Below are positions 19,315 through 27,010 of a stretch of 64,000 nucleotides of DNA, in pieces (the first letter of the stretch is position 1; every line of letters starts with the position of its first letter). Made by a program: the position numbers and the translations under genes. The stretch is from Veillonella sp. VA139 (GTDB lineage: Bacteria; Bacillota; Negativicutes; Veillonellales; Veillonellaceae). Under the pieces are notes generated by a model that was not told where the DNA came from, did no database searches, and saw nothing but the letters and a program-made list of their open reading frames with translations. The DNA lies in NCBI RefSeq assembly GCF_003992005.1, contig NZ_RQVL01000001.1, forward strand, positions 1 through 64,000, in the 5' to 3' direction.

Positions 19315-19614
19315 CTATTCTGGATAGTAACCACGACGTGTTTCGTAAGCTATTTGGTCTTGTAGCTCTTGGAAATCTGCCTTAGCTATATCTCCGTTAT
19401 TAATCACTTTAGTTAAATAGCCCTCAAAAGCCTCCGATACCAGAAGGAGGTTCCTGTACTGGACCATTTCCTCCACGGGGCACGATTTGAGGCGACTGAT
19501 TGTCCACTCTTGATACTCCTCCAGCCAGTCCTTGAGAAAGGTTAGTGCCTCCGAAGCCCCCGCCCCCAATTCCATCTGCTGAATTAGCTCCTTGCTGTTG
19601 TTGTGTTGGGTCAT
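19315..19614 (-). CDS. small head-module protein overlapping the portal gene
   Basis: The start is taken as ATG at 19614, where AAAGGAG is six bases upstream; this gives 99 residues. The first 64 codons lie inside the portal gene in another frame (overlap 19424-19614). The product is acidic and helical (EALTFLKDWLEEYQEW...LLVSEAFEGYLTKVINNG). The function is unknown. The overlap covers the portal's Gly-rich, low-constraint C-terminus, which makes dual coding plausible. Confidence 0.65.
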   Translation of the reverse strand: MTQHNNSKELIQQMELGAGASEALTFLKDWLEEYQEWTISRLKSCPVEEMVQYRNLLLVSEAFEGYLTKVINNGDIAKADFQELQDQIAYETRRGYYPE

Positions 19615-21559
19615 CTCCCGCTCCTTTAAATAATAACTGTAATTCTGGTGGTAATTGTAATAACACTTCTGGTGGTAAAATACCAAACTGAGCATAATAC
19701 TGTAACGCTTGAGGAGGTAATTGGGATAAAACTTGTTGTTTTAACTGCATTTCCATCATCATGCGTTGTTGCGTTACCGCTGGGTCTGTAATGTAATCAC
19801 CATAGTTTTTAAAGCCAATACTTTCAATCCATTTTTTAAATAAATTGTAGATATTTTCTGGTGTAGAAACCATATACCCACCAGCATTAGCTTGCATTAA
19901 AGCCGTAAGTAGTGTTTGTGTTGCCATAATCGTAGATTCTTTAGTGGCAATACTAATACCAGCATTAACAACTAAATCAAAATTACCGTTTAAATCTTCT
20001 GGATTAATCTTCAAAGACTTATTTGTTAAGCGAATTACTGTATTTTGGTCAATAAATTTTTGGTTTAAAGAAACCATAAAGCGGAATAACTCGTAAATAC
20101 CAGTCTCTGCAAACATACGAGCAATTAACTCCAATCGTTGGGAGCTCTGCCCTAAAATTGCCGAAATCCCCGTGGCAGTTTTGTTTAAGCTGTTAGCATC
20201 TAAGCCTTGATTGTATCGAGTGATACCAGTTCTGTTCTCTTTTTGTCCTTCGATATACTCTAAAAACTGGAATGTTTGAGGGGATAGAGGGTGAACTGGC
20301 ATTGGCATAGCCACTTCATTAAGGCTATGTCCAGATTTCATGCGAATTACCTTACGACCTTGGATATAATCGTCAATATTGATAGCATCTTCCGCTAATA
20401 GCATTTTAGGGTCGTTATTTAGGGCAACATTGTGCATGATTTGACGTGTTAACGCCACTTTTAAGTCTTGTAATTCCCCAATAAGCTCTGCATAAGAGCG
20501 TTTCACCCAGATACGATGAGGGTCTTTTGTCGGAGAAATCGTGAAAAATGGGTGTCTACCCATGTAGTTTTGCTCAATACGAATGATGGTATCTCCACAA
20601 ATGGTGATAATCATATCTTCTAGGATACCATCCCCATTAATGTCCATCTTGGTATAACATTCGTAAATCACAACCTCTAATCTAGCTTTATCTTCTTCAT
20701 TAAAGGTTAAATCGTTATATTTGTCTCCAATTACCTGTTCAATCGGGCTTTCAATTTTACTTTGTCTAAAGTCTTCTGTCTTAATTTCGTCAATATTTGC
20801 ATATACACCCTGTGCTTCCCTCTCTCTTAAATAGGACATCGTTACCTTTCTTTTTTGGGCAACGAAGTTAGCCTCTTCGAGGGACTTCGCATCAGAGGAA
20901 TAAATGAAATCGCTCACTAAAATATTCTCAATTTTAGGAGCGTTTTTCACATAATAAGGGGATTGATAGGTAACAACAAAGTCACCATAAATATCTGGAC
21001 CCTCAATAGAAACAATAGGCACCCCTGTTTGTTGGAGTGCCTGTAGTGCCTCATTATTTAGAGTAGTTTGTTCAGTAGTATACCCCTCTGTCCTTTCCCA
21101 ATAACATTTGATGATACCCATGCCTGTAATCAAGGCATCCTTCATCCAGTTATATAAGATAGGAAAGAATTTGTTTTGACGTTGTAACTGATACACCAAA
21201 AGTTCTTGCATTGTCTCTGCTTTTGTATCATCTTCTTCTGTTACTCCAGCGATGGTAATAACTTCATCACTACCTGTGAACACCTTCATTAGAGAGGGCA
21301 ATGCCCACTCAATGGTGTCAGCTACGTCTGTAGAAACTAAGTCGGAAGTTTTAGATAAAATTGGAAAACGATTTCTATAGTAATCTTTGTCAGCGTAATA
21401 AATTTCATAACGCTGTTTTACCGTTGGTTCAACAACGGAAGCCTGATAGGCTTCTGCACTAGCAATGTCTGCTTGAATCCGTCTAACTATTGTCTTATCA
21501 AAGTCATTCAGAATCGCTTCTTCATCACTTGTACTACCTAACTGTAAAATATCGTCCAA
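19424..21559 (-). CDS. portal protein
   Basis: The 711-aa product fits P22/SU10-type podovirus portals in length and pattern: N-terminal helices, SDLVSTDVADTIEWALPSLM, ALITGMGIIKCYWERTEG, HPFFTISPTKDPHR and a long C-terminal helical barrel region. The last 60 residues are Gly/Gln-rich. It forms the dodecameric DNA gate on which the terminase docks. The start codon is TTG at 21559 with AGGAGAG upstream. Confidence 0.85.
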   Translation of the reverse strand: MDDILQLGSTSDEEAILNDFDKTIVRRIQADIASAEAYQASVVEPTVKQRYEIYYADKDYYRNRFPILSKTSDLVSTDVADTIEWALPSLMKVFTGSDEVITIAGVTEEDDTKAETMQELLVYQLQRQNKFFPILYNWMKDALITGMGIIKCYWERTEGYTTEQTTLNNEALQALQQTGVPIVSIEGPDIYGDFVVTYQSPYYVKNAPKIENILVSDFIYSSDAKSLEEANFVAQKRKVTMSYLREREAQGVYANIDEIKTEDFRQSKIESPIEQVIGDKYNDLTFNEEDKARLEVVIYECYTKMDINGDGILEDMIITICGDTIIRIEQNYMGRHPFFTISPTKDPHRIWVKRSYAELIGELQDLKVALTRQIMHNVALNNDPKMLLAEDAINIDDYIQGRKVIRMKSGHSLNEVAMPMPVHPLSPQTFQFLEYIEGQKENRTGITRYNQGLDANSLNKTATGISAILGQSSQRLELIARMFAETGIYELFRFMVSLNQKFIDQNTVIRLTNKSLKINPEDLNGNFDLVVNAGISIATKESTIMATQTLLTALMQANAGGYMVSTPENIYNLFKKWIESIGFKNYGDYITDPAVTQQRMMMEMQLKQQVLSQLPPQALQYYAQFGILPPEVLLQLPPELQLLFKGAGDDPTQQQQGANSADGIGGGGFGGTNLSQGLAGGVSRVDNQSPQIVPRGGNGPVQEPPSGIGGF

Positions 21560-21569
21560 TTATACTCTC

Positions 21570-21842
21570 CTAGAAAATACAAACTACGTTGGTTTGTTTC
21601 ATTAAATAATATTTAGAGCCATCAATCTTAACCTCTTGGTAATCGTGCCCAAACTGGATTTTGTCATTTTCTTTGACTTCGTTATGGACCCATTTACCAT
21701 GGTTAAAAGTTCCTTCTCCTGCTTTGTAAACAGTTCCAGTTAATACTGGCTCATTTCGTGTACCAAGGTACAGACCGCTTTCGCTAATCTTTTCTTTTTC
21801 TTCGTCTGGAATGACTAGTACGTTATCAAATAATACTTTCAT
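21570..21842 (-). CDS. GroES-like co-chaperonin
   Basis: The 90-aa product aligns by eye with GroES/Cpn10 over its whole length. It has LFDNVLVIPDEEKEK for the first strand, SESGLYLGTRNEPVLTGTVY for the mobile-loop region and following strand, AGEGTFNHGKWVHNEVKEND for the dome part, and DGSKYYLMKQTNVVCIF for the last strand. It lies between terminase and portal and overlaps the terminase stop (TAATG). By analogy with T4 gp31 it may pair with host GroEL to fold the capsid or other large virion proteins. Confidence 0.75.
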   Translation of the reverse strand: MKVLFDNVLVIPDEEKEKISESGLYLGTRNEPVLTGTVYKAGEGTFNHGKWVHNEVKENDKIQFGHDYQEVKIDGSKYYLMKQTNVVCIF

Positions 21843-24254
21843 TACATCGCTCCTCCGTATGGTATGTCTTCTGTATGGACGGTATTAAATCCGCCTGCTG
21901 GTGGGATAGCAATCTGATTATGATAAGAGAGTGCATCAATTAGGTCCAAATATGTTTACAGGTAGTCGCTACTTACCTGCCTTATGGCTTATGCTTTCAC
22001 ATAAGTTCAGACTATATCTTCGTATTTAATACGGGTGTTGTTTCGAGTCGCTTGACCCTACGCTATAGTAGCTAGTCGTTGAACACCAACTCTTTTGTAT
22101 AATTCGTCAAGGCAAATTAGACTATTAGACCCTTTCTCTAAGTTTTCTTTTTCTGAGATAATTCTTAGGTTTTCTTTGTGAGAAATAACATCAACAGGAA
22201 CATTGTTTTTATATCCGTCTTGTAGGGAATATATATGGTCGATATTCATCCCCTTTGGAGTTTTTAATCCACATTCTTTGTACGCTAAATACCTAGCGAA
22301 CTTAGCATACTCTTTAAAGTTCTTTGGATTGAATGTTCTAATCTTGTTTTGTAAAGATTTTTCTTTAGACTCAACCAATTTTTCAACTAGTTTTTCATCT
22401 CTTGAACACCCTTTTGGAACAGGGTTGTTTTCTTTCATAAATTCTGATTGTCTTTCTCTTTGATTTTTGTGGTTTTTAAGATTTAAACCAACTTCCTTTA
22501 GTCTTTTGCCTATTGTAGCTCTTGAAACACCAAAGTATTTTGCAACTTCAGTTACGAGCATCTTTTCTACATTTATTAAATAGAGGATGGATTCTATACT
22601 TATATCTATTTTTCTTTGTTGGTTTACTTCTTTTTTCGCTCTAATAGGAACTCCATGCTTTTTTAGGTGGTATCTGATAGTATTTCTATCCACCTTAAAC
22701 ATATCTCCTAATTCGCTTAAAGTCTTGCCTTCTCTGTATAATTTTTTAATTTTTTCTATATCCATTTCCTATCCTTTCAGAGTTAATGCTGCTGATTGCC
22801 CAATCCAACAAATTTTCAAACCATCAAGTCTATTGTCTCCAATTCCTTTGTGGTTTTGTTGGCTCTAAGGGGTTTCCAGCAATTAAACACCTTTATCCAC
22901 GACAAATTCTATCGTGCAACCCTCTTGGGAAGCTCCCCAACTCACTCTCTAATTCAGTTAAGAATTTAGCCCCCATAGGGAACCAAATAGTACCAGCCTT
23001 GAATCGTGGTTGCAATGTTGCAATCCTAAGTTCTTTACGGCTAGACGCCTCTAAGTCTTTCACTGTAAACCAGATGTTCCGTTTTGGCATTTCTTTTTCC
23101 AAGTAATGTTTTACAGAAGCCTGGTAAGCTACTTTCTCTACGCCTACGTAGAGTGGCTTGTACTTCTGATACGCTCGGAAAATAGCATCAATGGTTTGTG
23201 ATGGGTCATACCTATCATAATCAATATCCAATATAAACCAGTGGTTATCTTTATTGACTGCAATCGTACAGATTACCGTGTAGTCGGCACTCTCTTTTTG
23301 TGAGATAGCAAGGTCAACCGTCGTATAAATAGAACACCCCTCCAGCTTCAATTCTGTCGGTGCGTAATACTTATAATATTCTTTCTTGAACATTTGCCGT
23401 TCTGGGGAAATAGCAATACACATTTTCTCCCGTTCCCAAATATCCAGTTTACCCAATGCTCTCCAATTCTCTTTCTCTTGGAGAATCTGCTCCGCAGACC
23501 ACCTTTCTTCCCAATTCGATTTTCCCTCACCATTCATTACTGGTATTCGTAAGGCATCAAAATTAAGAAGGTCTTTGTTTGTGATAACCTGTTCTATCAA
23601 ACATTTTTCACCAAGGTTATTACCAATCATAAAGATTCGTGTGTTCTTACCTAAGAACAACACGTCCGATAGGAACCAATCATAGTCATTTGTCTGAATA
23701 GTATCAGACAAAGAATCAGTTACGTCCTGAGGGTCATCTATGATAACGATAGACGGACGTCTATCATTCCATAACAAACCACGTATAGAAGAACCTTTGC
23801 CGTAGGCTTCGATTCTTACGTTTACGTGCCCCCCTCCCCCATCTTTAACGATTACCTCAAAAGCTTTCTCTGACTGTTCCTTCACCTTCACTAAGTTCAG
23901 GGTGAACAACTCGTCCGTAACGTACTTCGTTGCGATTTCTTTTAACTGTTTACTAGCCTTCGTCTGGTTAGCCATAACGATTACGATGTAATTGTTCTTC
24001 TTATCTGGATAAACCAACCGATACAGTGGAAATGCATTCAATACAAAGGTACTCTTTGCTGACTCTCGGAACCCCTCGATAGCATAGTGTTTCTTTCCGT
24101 GTAATAGGATGTCACTCCAGGAATAATGAAACCAAGCATACGGGACTTCTTCGTCCTCTCCCACAGGGAGAAATAGCCTTTTAAATGAAACTAAATTTTC
24201 TTTTCCTTTTCTAAAAGCCTCAGCTATCTGTTCTACTTCTACAGAATGATTCAT
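21842..24254 (-). CDS. terL: terminase large subunit, interrupted by a group I intron
   Basis: Join 22911-24254 and 21842-21946 (482 aa). Exon 1 has an ATPase with a Walker-A-like GFRESAKST (about 61-69) and Walker B SIVIIDDPQD. The nuclease part includes TVDLAISQKESADYTV. Without splicing the frame ends 6 codons after LHD. Joined to exon 2 it reads GLHD-DLIDALSYHNQ, the usual terminase nuclease motif, and ends at a TAA overlapping the next ATG. It packages DNA into proheads through the portal. The small subunit candidate lies 10 kb away on another transcript. Confidence 0.88.
21947..22910 (-). mobile_element. group I intron in terL
   Basis: The 964-nt intron has clear core pieces on the minus strand: AATTGCTGGAAACCCC then TTAGAGCC near the 5' end, TTGGGCAATCAGCAGC before the ORF, and AAGATATAGTC near the 3' end. 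The exon end CACGAT pairs with GTCGTG inside the intron, leaving the expected U.G at the 5' splice site. The intron ends in G. Splicing at these points restores the terminase frame. It encodes an HNH endonuclease, so it is probably mobile by homing. Confidence 0.88.
22058..22765 (-). CDS. intron-encoded HNH homing endonuclease
   Basis: The 235-aa product has two helix-turn-helix units (about 1-40 and 60-95, for example VAKYFGVSRATIGKRLKEVG). These are followed by a C-terminal HNH domain with MNIDHIYSLQDG and VDVISHKENLRIISEKENL. Such enzymes cut intron-less alleles and promote intron transfer. It lies wholly inside the terL intron. The target is predicted to be the intron-less terL codons around GLHD/DLIDAL. 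Confidence 0.88.
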   Translation of the reverse strand: MDIEKIKKLYREGKTLSELGDMFKVDRNTIRYHLKKHGVPIRAKKEVNQQRKIDISIESILYLINVEKMLVTEVAKYFGVSRATIGKRLKEVGLNLKNHKNQRERQSEFMKENNPVPKGCSRDEKLVEKLVESKEKSLQNKIRTFNPKNFKEYAKFARYLAYKECGLKTPKGMNIDHIYSLQDGYKNNVPVDVISHKENLRIISEKENLEKGSNSLICLDELYKRVGVQRLATIA

Positions 24255-24325
24255 AATTTCACTCCTCTCGAAATTCTACTATTTCAGACAAAATTTCGAT
24301 TTTGTAGAACTCTTAGGTAGGAATC

Positions 24326-24604
24326 AACCTACCAAAAGAAGGAAAAATTATTTAATTTCTGTACCCTTTATCTCCTATGTATAGATAACAGTATGTAGAA
24401 GCCCCACCCTAGTATGTACCAGTATCTGATTTTATTTTTATTAAAAGATACCTACGTTCGTATTAGTACCCCTTAAAAAGAAAGCCCTACCCTACCTACC
24501 AAAAGGTTTTCAAATAAGTTGATTTGCCTACAAAAAATGATTTTAAGTCATCTTATTTGTTTACCAAAAGGGTTTTATGGGACATTATTTGCCTACTAAA
24601 AGGG
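24326..24604. repeat. iteron-like repeats TTTGCCTACCAAAAGGG
   Basis: Five related direct repeats: 24326-24342, 24492-24505, 24522-24538, 24553-24572 and 24585-24604. The two best copies are TTATTTGTTTACCAAAAGGG and TTATTTGCCTACTAAAAGGG. They could bind a replication initiator or a late regulator. Seen directly; role unknown. Confidence 0.6.
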
Positions 24605-24726
24605 TCTCTATACGGGGCGGGGCGGACCTGGTACCTTGCTTTGCGAAGCCCCACCTAGCCACCTACTATGATAAAAAAGCCACTTTATTCAAATATAAGC
24701 CTAAAAGTAATAAAAAGTATACCTTA

Positions 24727-24768
24727 GATTATCCAAACAGCCTACAAACCGCATAACTAAGCCATTCT
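24727..24768 (+). repeat. 42-bp duplicated upstream element, copy 1
   Basis: Blocks GATTATCC, ACAAACCGCAT and AGCCATTCT occur in the same order and spacing as in 26472-26513. Both copies lie upstream of rightward genes. It is followed at about 24790 by a weak -10 (TATAGT). It may be an activator or repressor site or a promoter component. Confidence 0.6.
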
Positions 24769-24970
24769 TTAGACTTTAAAAAGGTGTGCTATAGTGTAAC
24801 CATCGAAAGCAACCGAACAACCTACTACGGTAGGCGGTACACTCGATAGTGTTCTTTGATAACTACATATAGAAAAAGGTCGCTTGTTTTATACAAGGGT
24901 ACTTGAAAGTCATAACAATCTTTTTTGACTAATAAAAAAATCCTACTCACGTAGGTAGAAAAGGTAAATC

Positions 24971-25348
24971 ATGACTATTAAACGTACTACTAATAAAACA
25001 ACTCGTAAAAACTTGACTTCTAACCAATTCAAATTTGACGAAGAAAAGGGCTTGTTAACATTGGCAATCAAATGCCAATTGTCCGACGACGGTAAAAAGT
25101 TAATGTTTTCTGATGTAGCTACTAAAAAAGCCGTATCTACAAAAACGGGGAAAGAATATACTTTGACTGAGTTCGTAGATGATTTAGGGAACACAATTAC
25201 ATTGTACAAAGCTAGTTTAGACTATGCACCAAAGGTAAACAGCGTAAAAGCCAATAACGAAGAACTTATTCAAGAAAATAAGGCTTTAAAAGATAGCCTT
25301 GCGACTGTTCTCAATATCTTGAAAGAGAATGGTATCGAATTGAAATAA
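24971..25348 (+). CDS. hypothetical protein, beta-rich with coiled-coil tail
   Basis: A 125-aa protein: basic Thr/Lys-rich start, a beta-rich middle (residues 15-80), and a C-terminal coiled coil (NNEELIQENKALKDSLATVL). The layout resembles some phage DNA-binding or accessory proteins, but no family is recognised. It is the first gene of the rightward side, after a long leader with hairpins. Confidence 0.65.
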   Translation: MTIKRTTNKTTRKNLTSNQFKFDEEKGLLTLAIKCQLSDDGKKLMFSDVATKKAVSTKTGKEYTLTEFVDDLGNTITLYKASLDYAPKVNSVKANNEELIQENKALKDSLATVLNILKENGIELK

Positions 25349-25441
25349 CCTAATTTTTTAAACAAGGCTTTCAAGTACTCTTATATAAAGCAAGTGACCA
25401 ATACCAAACCGATTCCATATATTAAACGAAAGAGGTAAAAC

Positions 25442-25603
25442 ATGGGAAAAACAAAAACAGTAGAATTAATAAAAGTAGAAAAGGAATTTAAACACGTAAT
25501 GAGTATGTTTGTTAGGTGCAATACAACATACTCGCCTACCGCTGTTGCTATGGTGGTAAACGGCTTATGGTCTGATATTATCGGACCTATCAAAAACAAA
25601 TAA
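25442..25603 (+). CDS. small protein, 53 aa
   Basis: ATG at 25442 has AAAGAGGT upstream, and the frame ends right before a strong terminator, which supports a real gene. The product is helical with a basic N-terminus and the segment YSPTAVAMVVNGLWSDIIGP. It is not recognised. It is probably co-transcribed with the gene before it. Confidence 0.6.
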   Translation: MGKTKTVELIKVEKEFKHVMSMFVRCNTTYSPTAVAMVVNGLWSDIIGPIKNK

Positions 25604-25612
25604 AAATAAAAT

Positions 25613-25639
25613 GGGGGGCTTTATGCCCTCCTTTTTTTT
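25613..25639 (+). terminator. intrinsic terminator
   Basis: GGGGGGC/GCCCTCC stem (one G.U) with a short loop, followed by eight T. It closes the two-gene unit 24971-25603. Confidence 0.85.
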
Positions 25640-25818
25640 ATATCCATTTATCGAATATATATTCATTATTGATAATCAATGATAACCATATTTATATATA
25701 GTTATCGTTATCGTGTACTATTTGATACTTGTCTTTTTCTAACATCCTATATACATCGTTTAAATTTTTACGGCTTTTTATTCTATTTTATAGTACATCT
25801 ATATCATATTTGCTATAT

Positions 25819-25850
25819 GCCTTTACCTTAGACGGGTAAAGGCTTTTTTT
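25819..25850 (+). terminator. orphan terminator
   Basis: Perfect 9-bp stem GCCTTTACC/GGTAAAGGC with a 7-nt loop and seven T. The preceding gene already has its own terminator at 25613-25639, so this one may end a small untranslated RNA starting around 25650-25760. Confidence 0.8.
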
Positions 25851-26274
25851 ATGCCTATTTTAATCTAATAGGCTGTATCGTGGTACATCTTAATTCTATA
25901 TATTCAATTTAAGCTACTTTATAGGCTGTATAAGGTGCTTTATATCATTTATAGGTGTAATACCGTTAGGATAATAAATAAGAGGGCTTATAAACGATTT
26001 TAAAGCATTTTATAAGATAGTACAAATATTCTTTTATATTCTCTATTACTGATACGGTATAGGCTTTTATATATTGTCTATTGCTCTATATATGTTATTA
26101 GTGTATAGGGTAGTAGAATTTTATAGATTCCCCCGTTTTTGCCTTGTGGATATTATTTTATATGCTAGGCTAGTACATTGCTTTATATTCCGTTTTTTAT
26201 GCTTGTATTAGCTTATATAGGATTGCCTATATATTACCTTGTATTCGTTCTATTCCCTATCTTTATATAAGGCG

Positions 26275-26316
26275 GTAGGCGTTCGCCTACATGATACATA
26301 GTATCATGATTTTTTA
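26275..26316 (+). terminator. tandem hairpins followed by T-run
   Basis: Two adjacent perfect hairpins, GTAGGC-GTTC-GCCTAC and ATGATAC-ATA-GTATCAT, then ATTTTTTAT. They could terminate transcription or act as a protein site; no gene ends here. Confidence 0.55.
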
Positions 26317-26471
26317 TATTAGTAATATATAGTATAAAATTTAATATATTAATTCTCATTGATAATCATTTATTTGTTTTGTATATTTTTAATAATGCTA
26401 TTTATCAATTATTATATATTGACTTATATGTTATTGTTTGTTTTGTTTATTTACTCTGTTCGCAAGCCGAG

Positions 26472-26513
26472 GATTATCCTACCCCATCACAAACCGCATG
26501 GTTGAGCCATTCT
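26472..26513 (+). repeat. 42-bp duplicated upstream element, copy 2
   Basis: Same three blocks and spacing as 24727-24768 (GATTATCC, ACAAACCGCAT, AGCCATTCT). It lies about 150 bases upstream of the promoter of the amidoligase operon. Confidence 0.6.
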
Positions 26514-26554
26514 CCGAACTCGATGAGGGTTGTGGTAAGCTGTTAGCAGGTCGA

Positions 26555-26655
26555 ACGAACCGACGGTACCACGGTACCACGTCACGACCACGTACCGTTC
26601 TCACGGTCACGTACACGTACCCACGTACATGCACCCACATGCATATGGGTACGCA
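26555..26655. repeat. ACGTAC/GGTACC-rich island
   Basis: A 100-base stretch made of overlapping CACGTAC, ACGGTACC and CATGCA words, with several short palindromes (GGTACC twice, ACGT repeatedly, ATGCAT). It is strikingly richer in G+C than its surroundings. It could be a multi-site protein-binding region; role unknown. Confidence 0.55.
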
Positions 26656-26666
26656 AAAATATATGC

Positions 26667-26696
26667 TTGACTTACTAGTTAAGTTAGGTGTATTAT
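26667..26696 (+). promoter_or_regulatory. promoter of the amidoligase operon with operator-like site
   Basis: TTGACT, 18-base spacer, TATTAT. The site ACTTACTAGT (26670-26679) overlaps the -35 and matches 8 of 10 bases of the operator seen at the leftward promoters. Confidence 0.6.
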
Positions 26697-26701
26697 ATGG
26701 T

Positions 26702-26726
26702 TAGCTCGTAATCGGGCTATATTTTT
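26702..26726 (+). terminator. leader hairpin / possible attenuator
   Basis: Stem TAGCTCG/CGGGCTA (one G.T) with a TAAT loop and then TATTTTT, placed between the promoter and the first gene of the operon. Confidence 0.45.
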
Positions 26727-26767
26727 AGGCTTGTTTATTAACTTATGTGTTTAGAAAGGAGTAAGCT

Positions 26768-26995
26768 ATGCGAGGCGAAGTCATCAAAATCCATGGGGTA
26801 GACCACGTTATTTTAGAACGTCGTGGCTTATTAAACCCCAAATTTGTGGGACGTTCCACTGTAGACGGGAAAACCCACAACATCAAGTTAACTCGGAAAG
26901 GTTTAGTCAACCATTATCTTGAGTTAGCATTTCAAGGCACTTTATTCGTGTGCTATTTCGCCCTATTTCTTATTATCTTGGCTATGTTTAGCTAG
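26768..26995 (+). CDS. small membrane-anchored protein
   Basis: A 75-aa protein with a basic beta-rich N-terminal half and one C-terminal membrane helix (TLFVCYFALFLIILAMF). Ribosome site GAAAGGAG. It is the first gene of the amidoligase operon, with 15 bases to the next gene. Function unknown; it might bring a partner to the inner membrane. Confidence 0.6.
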   Translation: MRGEVIKIHGVDHVILERRGLLNPKFVGRSTVDGKTHNIKLTRKGLVNHYLELAFQGTLFVCYFALFLIILAMFS

Positions 26996-27010
26996 AGAGG
27001 AGTTTTTAAA

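Larger units (their letters stand above)
24255..24970. promoter_or_regulatory. divergent control region between late and rightward modules
   Basis: No gene is seen in these 700 bases. The part next to terL holds a stem-loop just before its ribosome site (CAAAAT CGAA ATTTTG on the minus strand). It also holds a GGTAGG/CCTACC inverted repeat (24315-24332), four further iteron-like repeats, a short GC-rich block (24615-24650) and one copy of a 42-bp element. Two more CCTAC/GTAGG hairpins lie at 24821-24834 and 24942-24955 in the leader of the next gene. It probably carries the promoters for both directions; no promoter here is consensus-like. Confidence 0.6.
25640..26767 (+). promoter_or_regulatory. 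1.1-kb AT-rich noncoding control region
   Basis: No convincing gene. The first 800 bases are extremely A+T-rich with recurring TATAGGC and ATTGATAATCA words (the latter at about 25665 and 26355). They also hold an orphan terminator (25819-25850) and a double hairpin (26275-26316). The last 300 bases switch to G+C-richer sequence with the second 42-bp element, an ACGTAC-rich island and a promoter. The layout suggests an origin or a site of heavy transcriptional control; small RNAs are possible. Confidence 0.55.

Noticed and set aside
22893-24254. Terminase large subunit as a truncated or pseudogene
   Set aside because: The missing C-terminus is present as an in-frame exon 105 bases long beyond a clear group I intron.
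26438-26704. 88-codon frame over the ACGTAC island
   Set aside because: No Shine-Dalgarno site, composition driven by the repeats, and it spans the promoter of the next operon.
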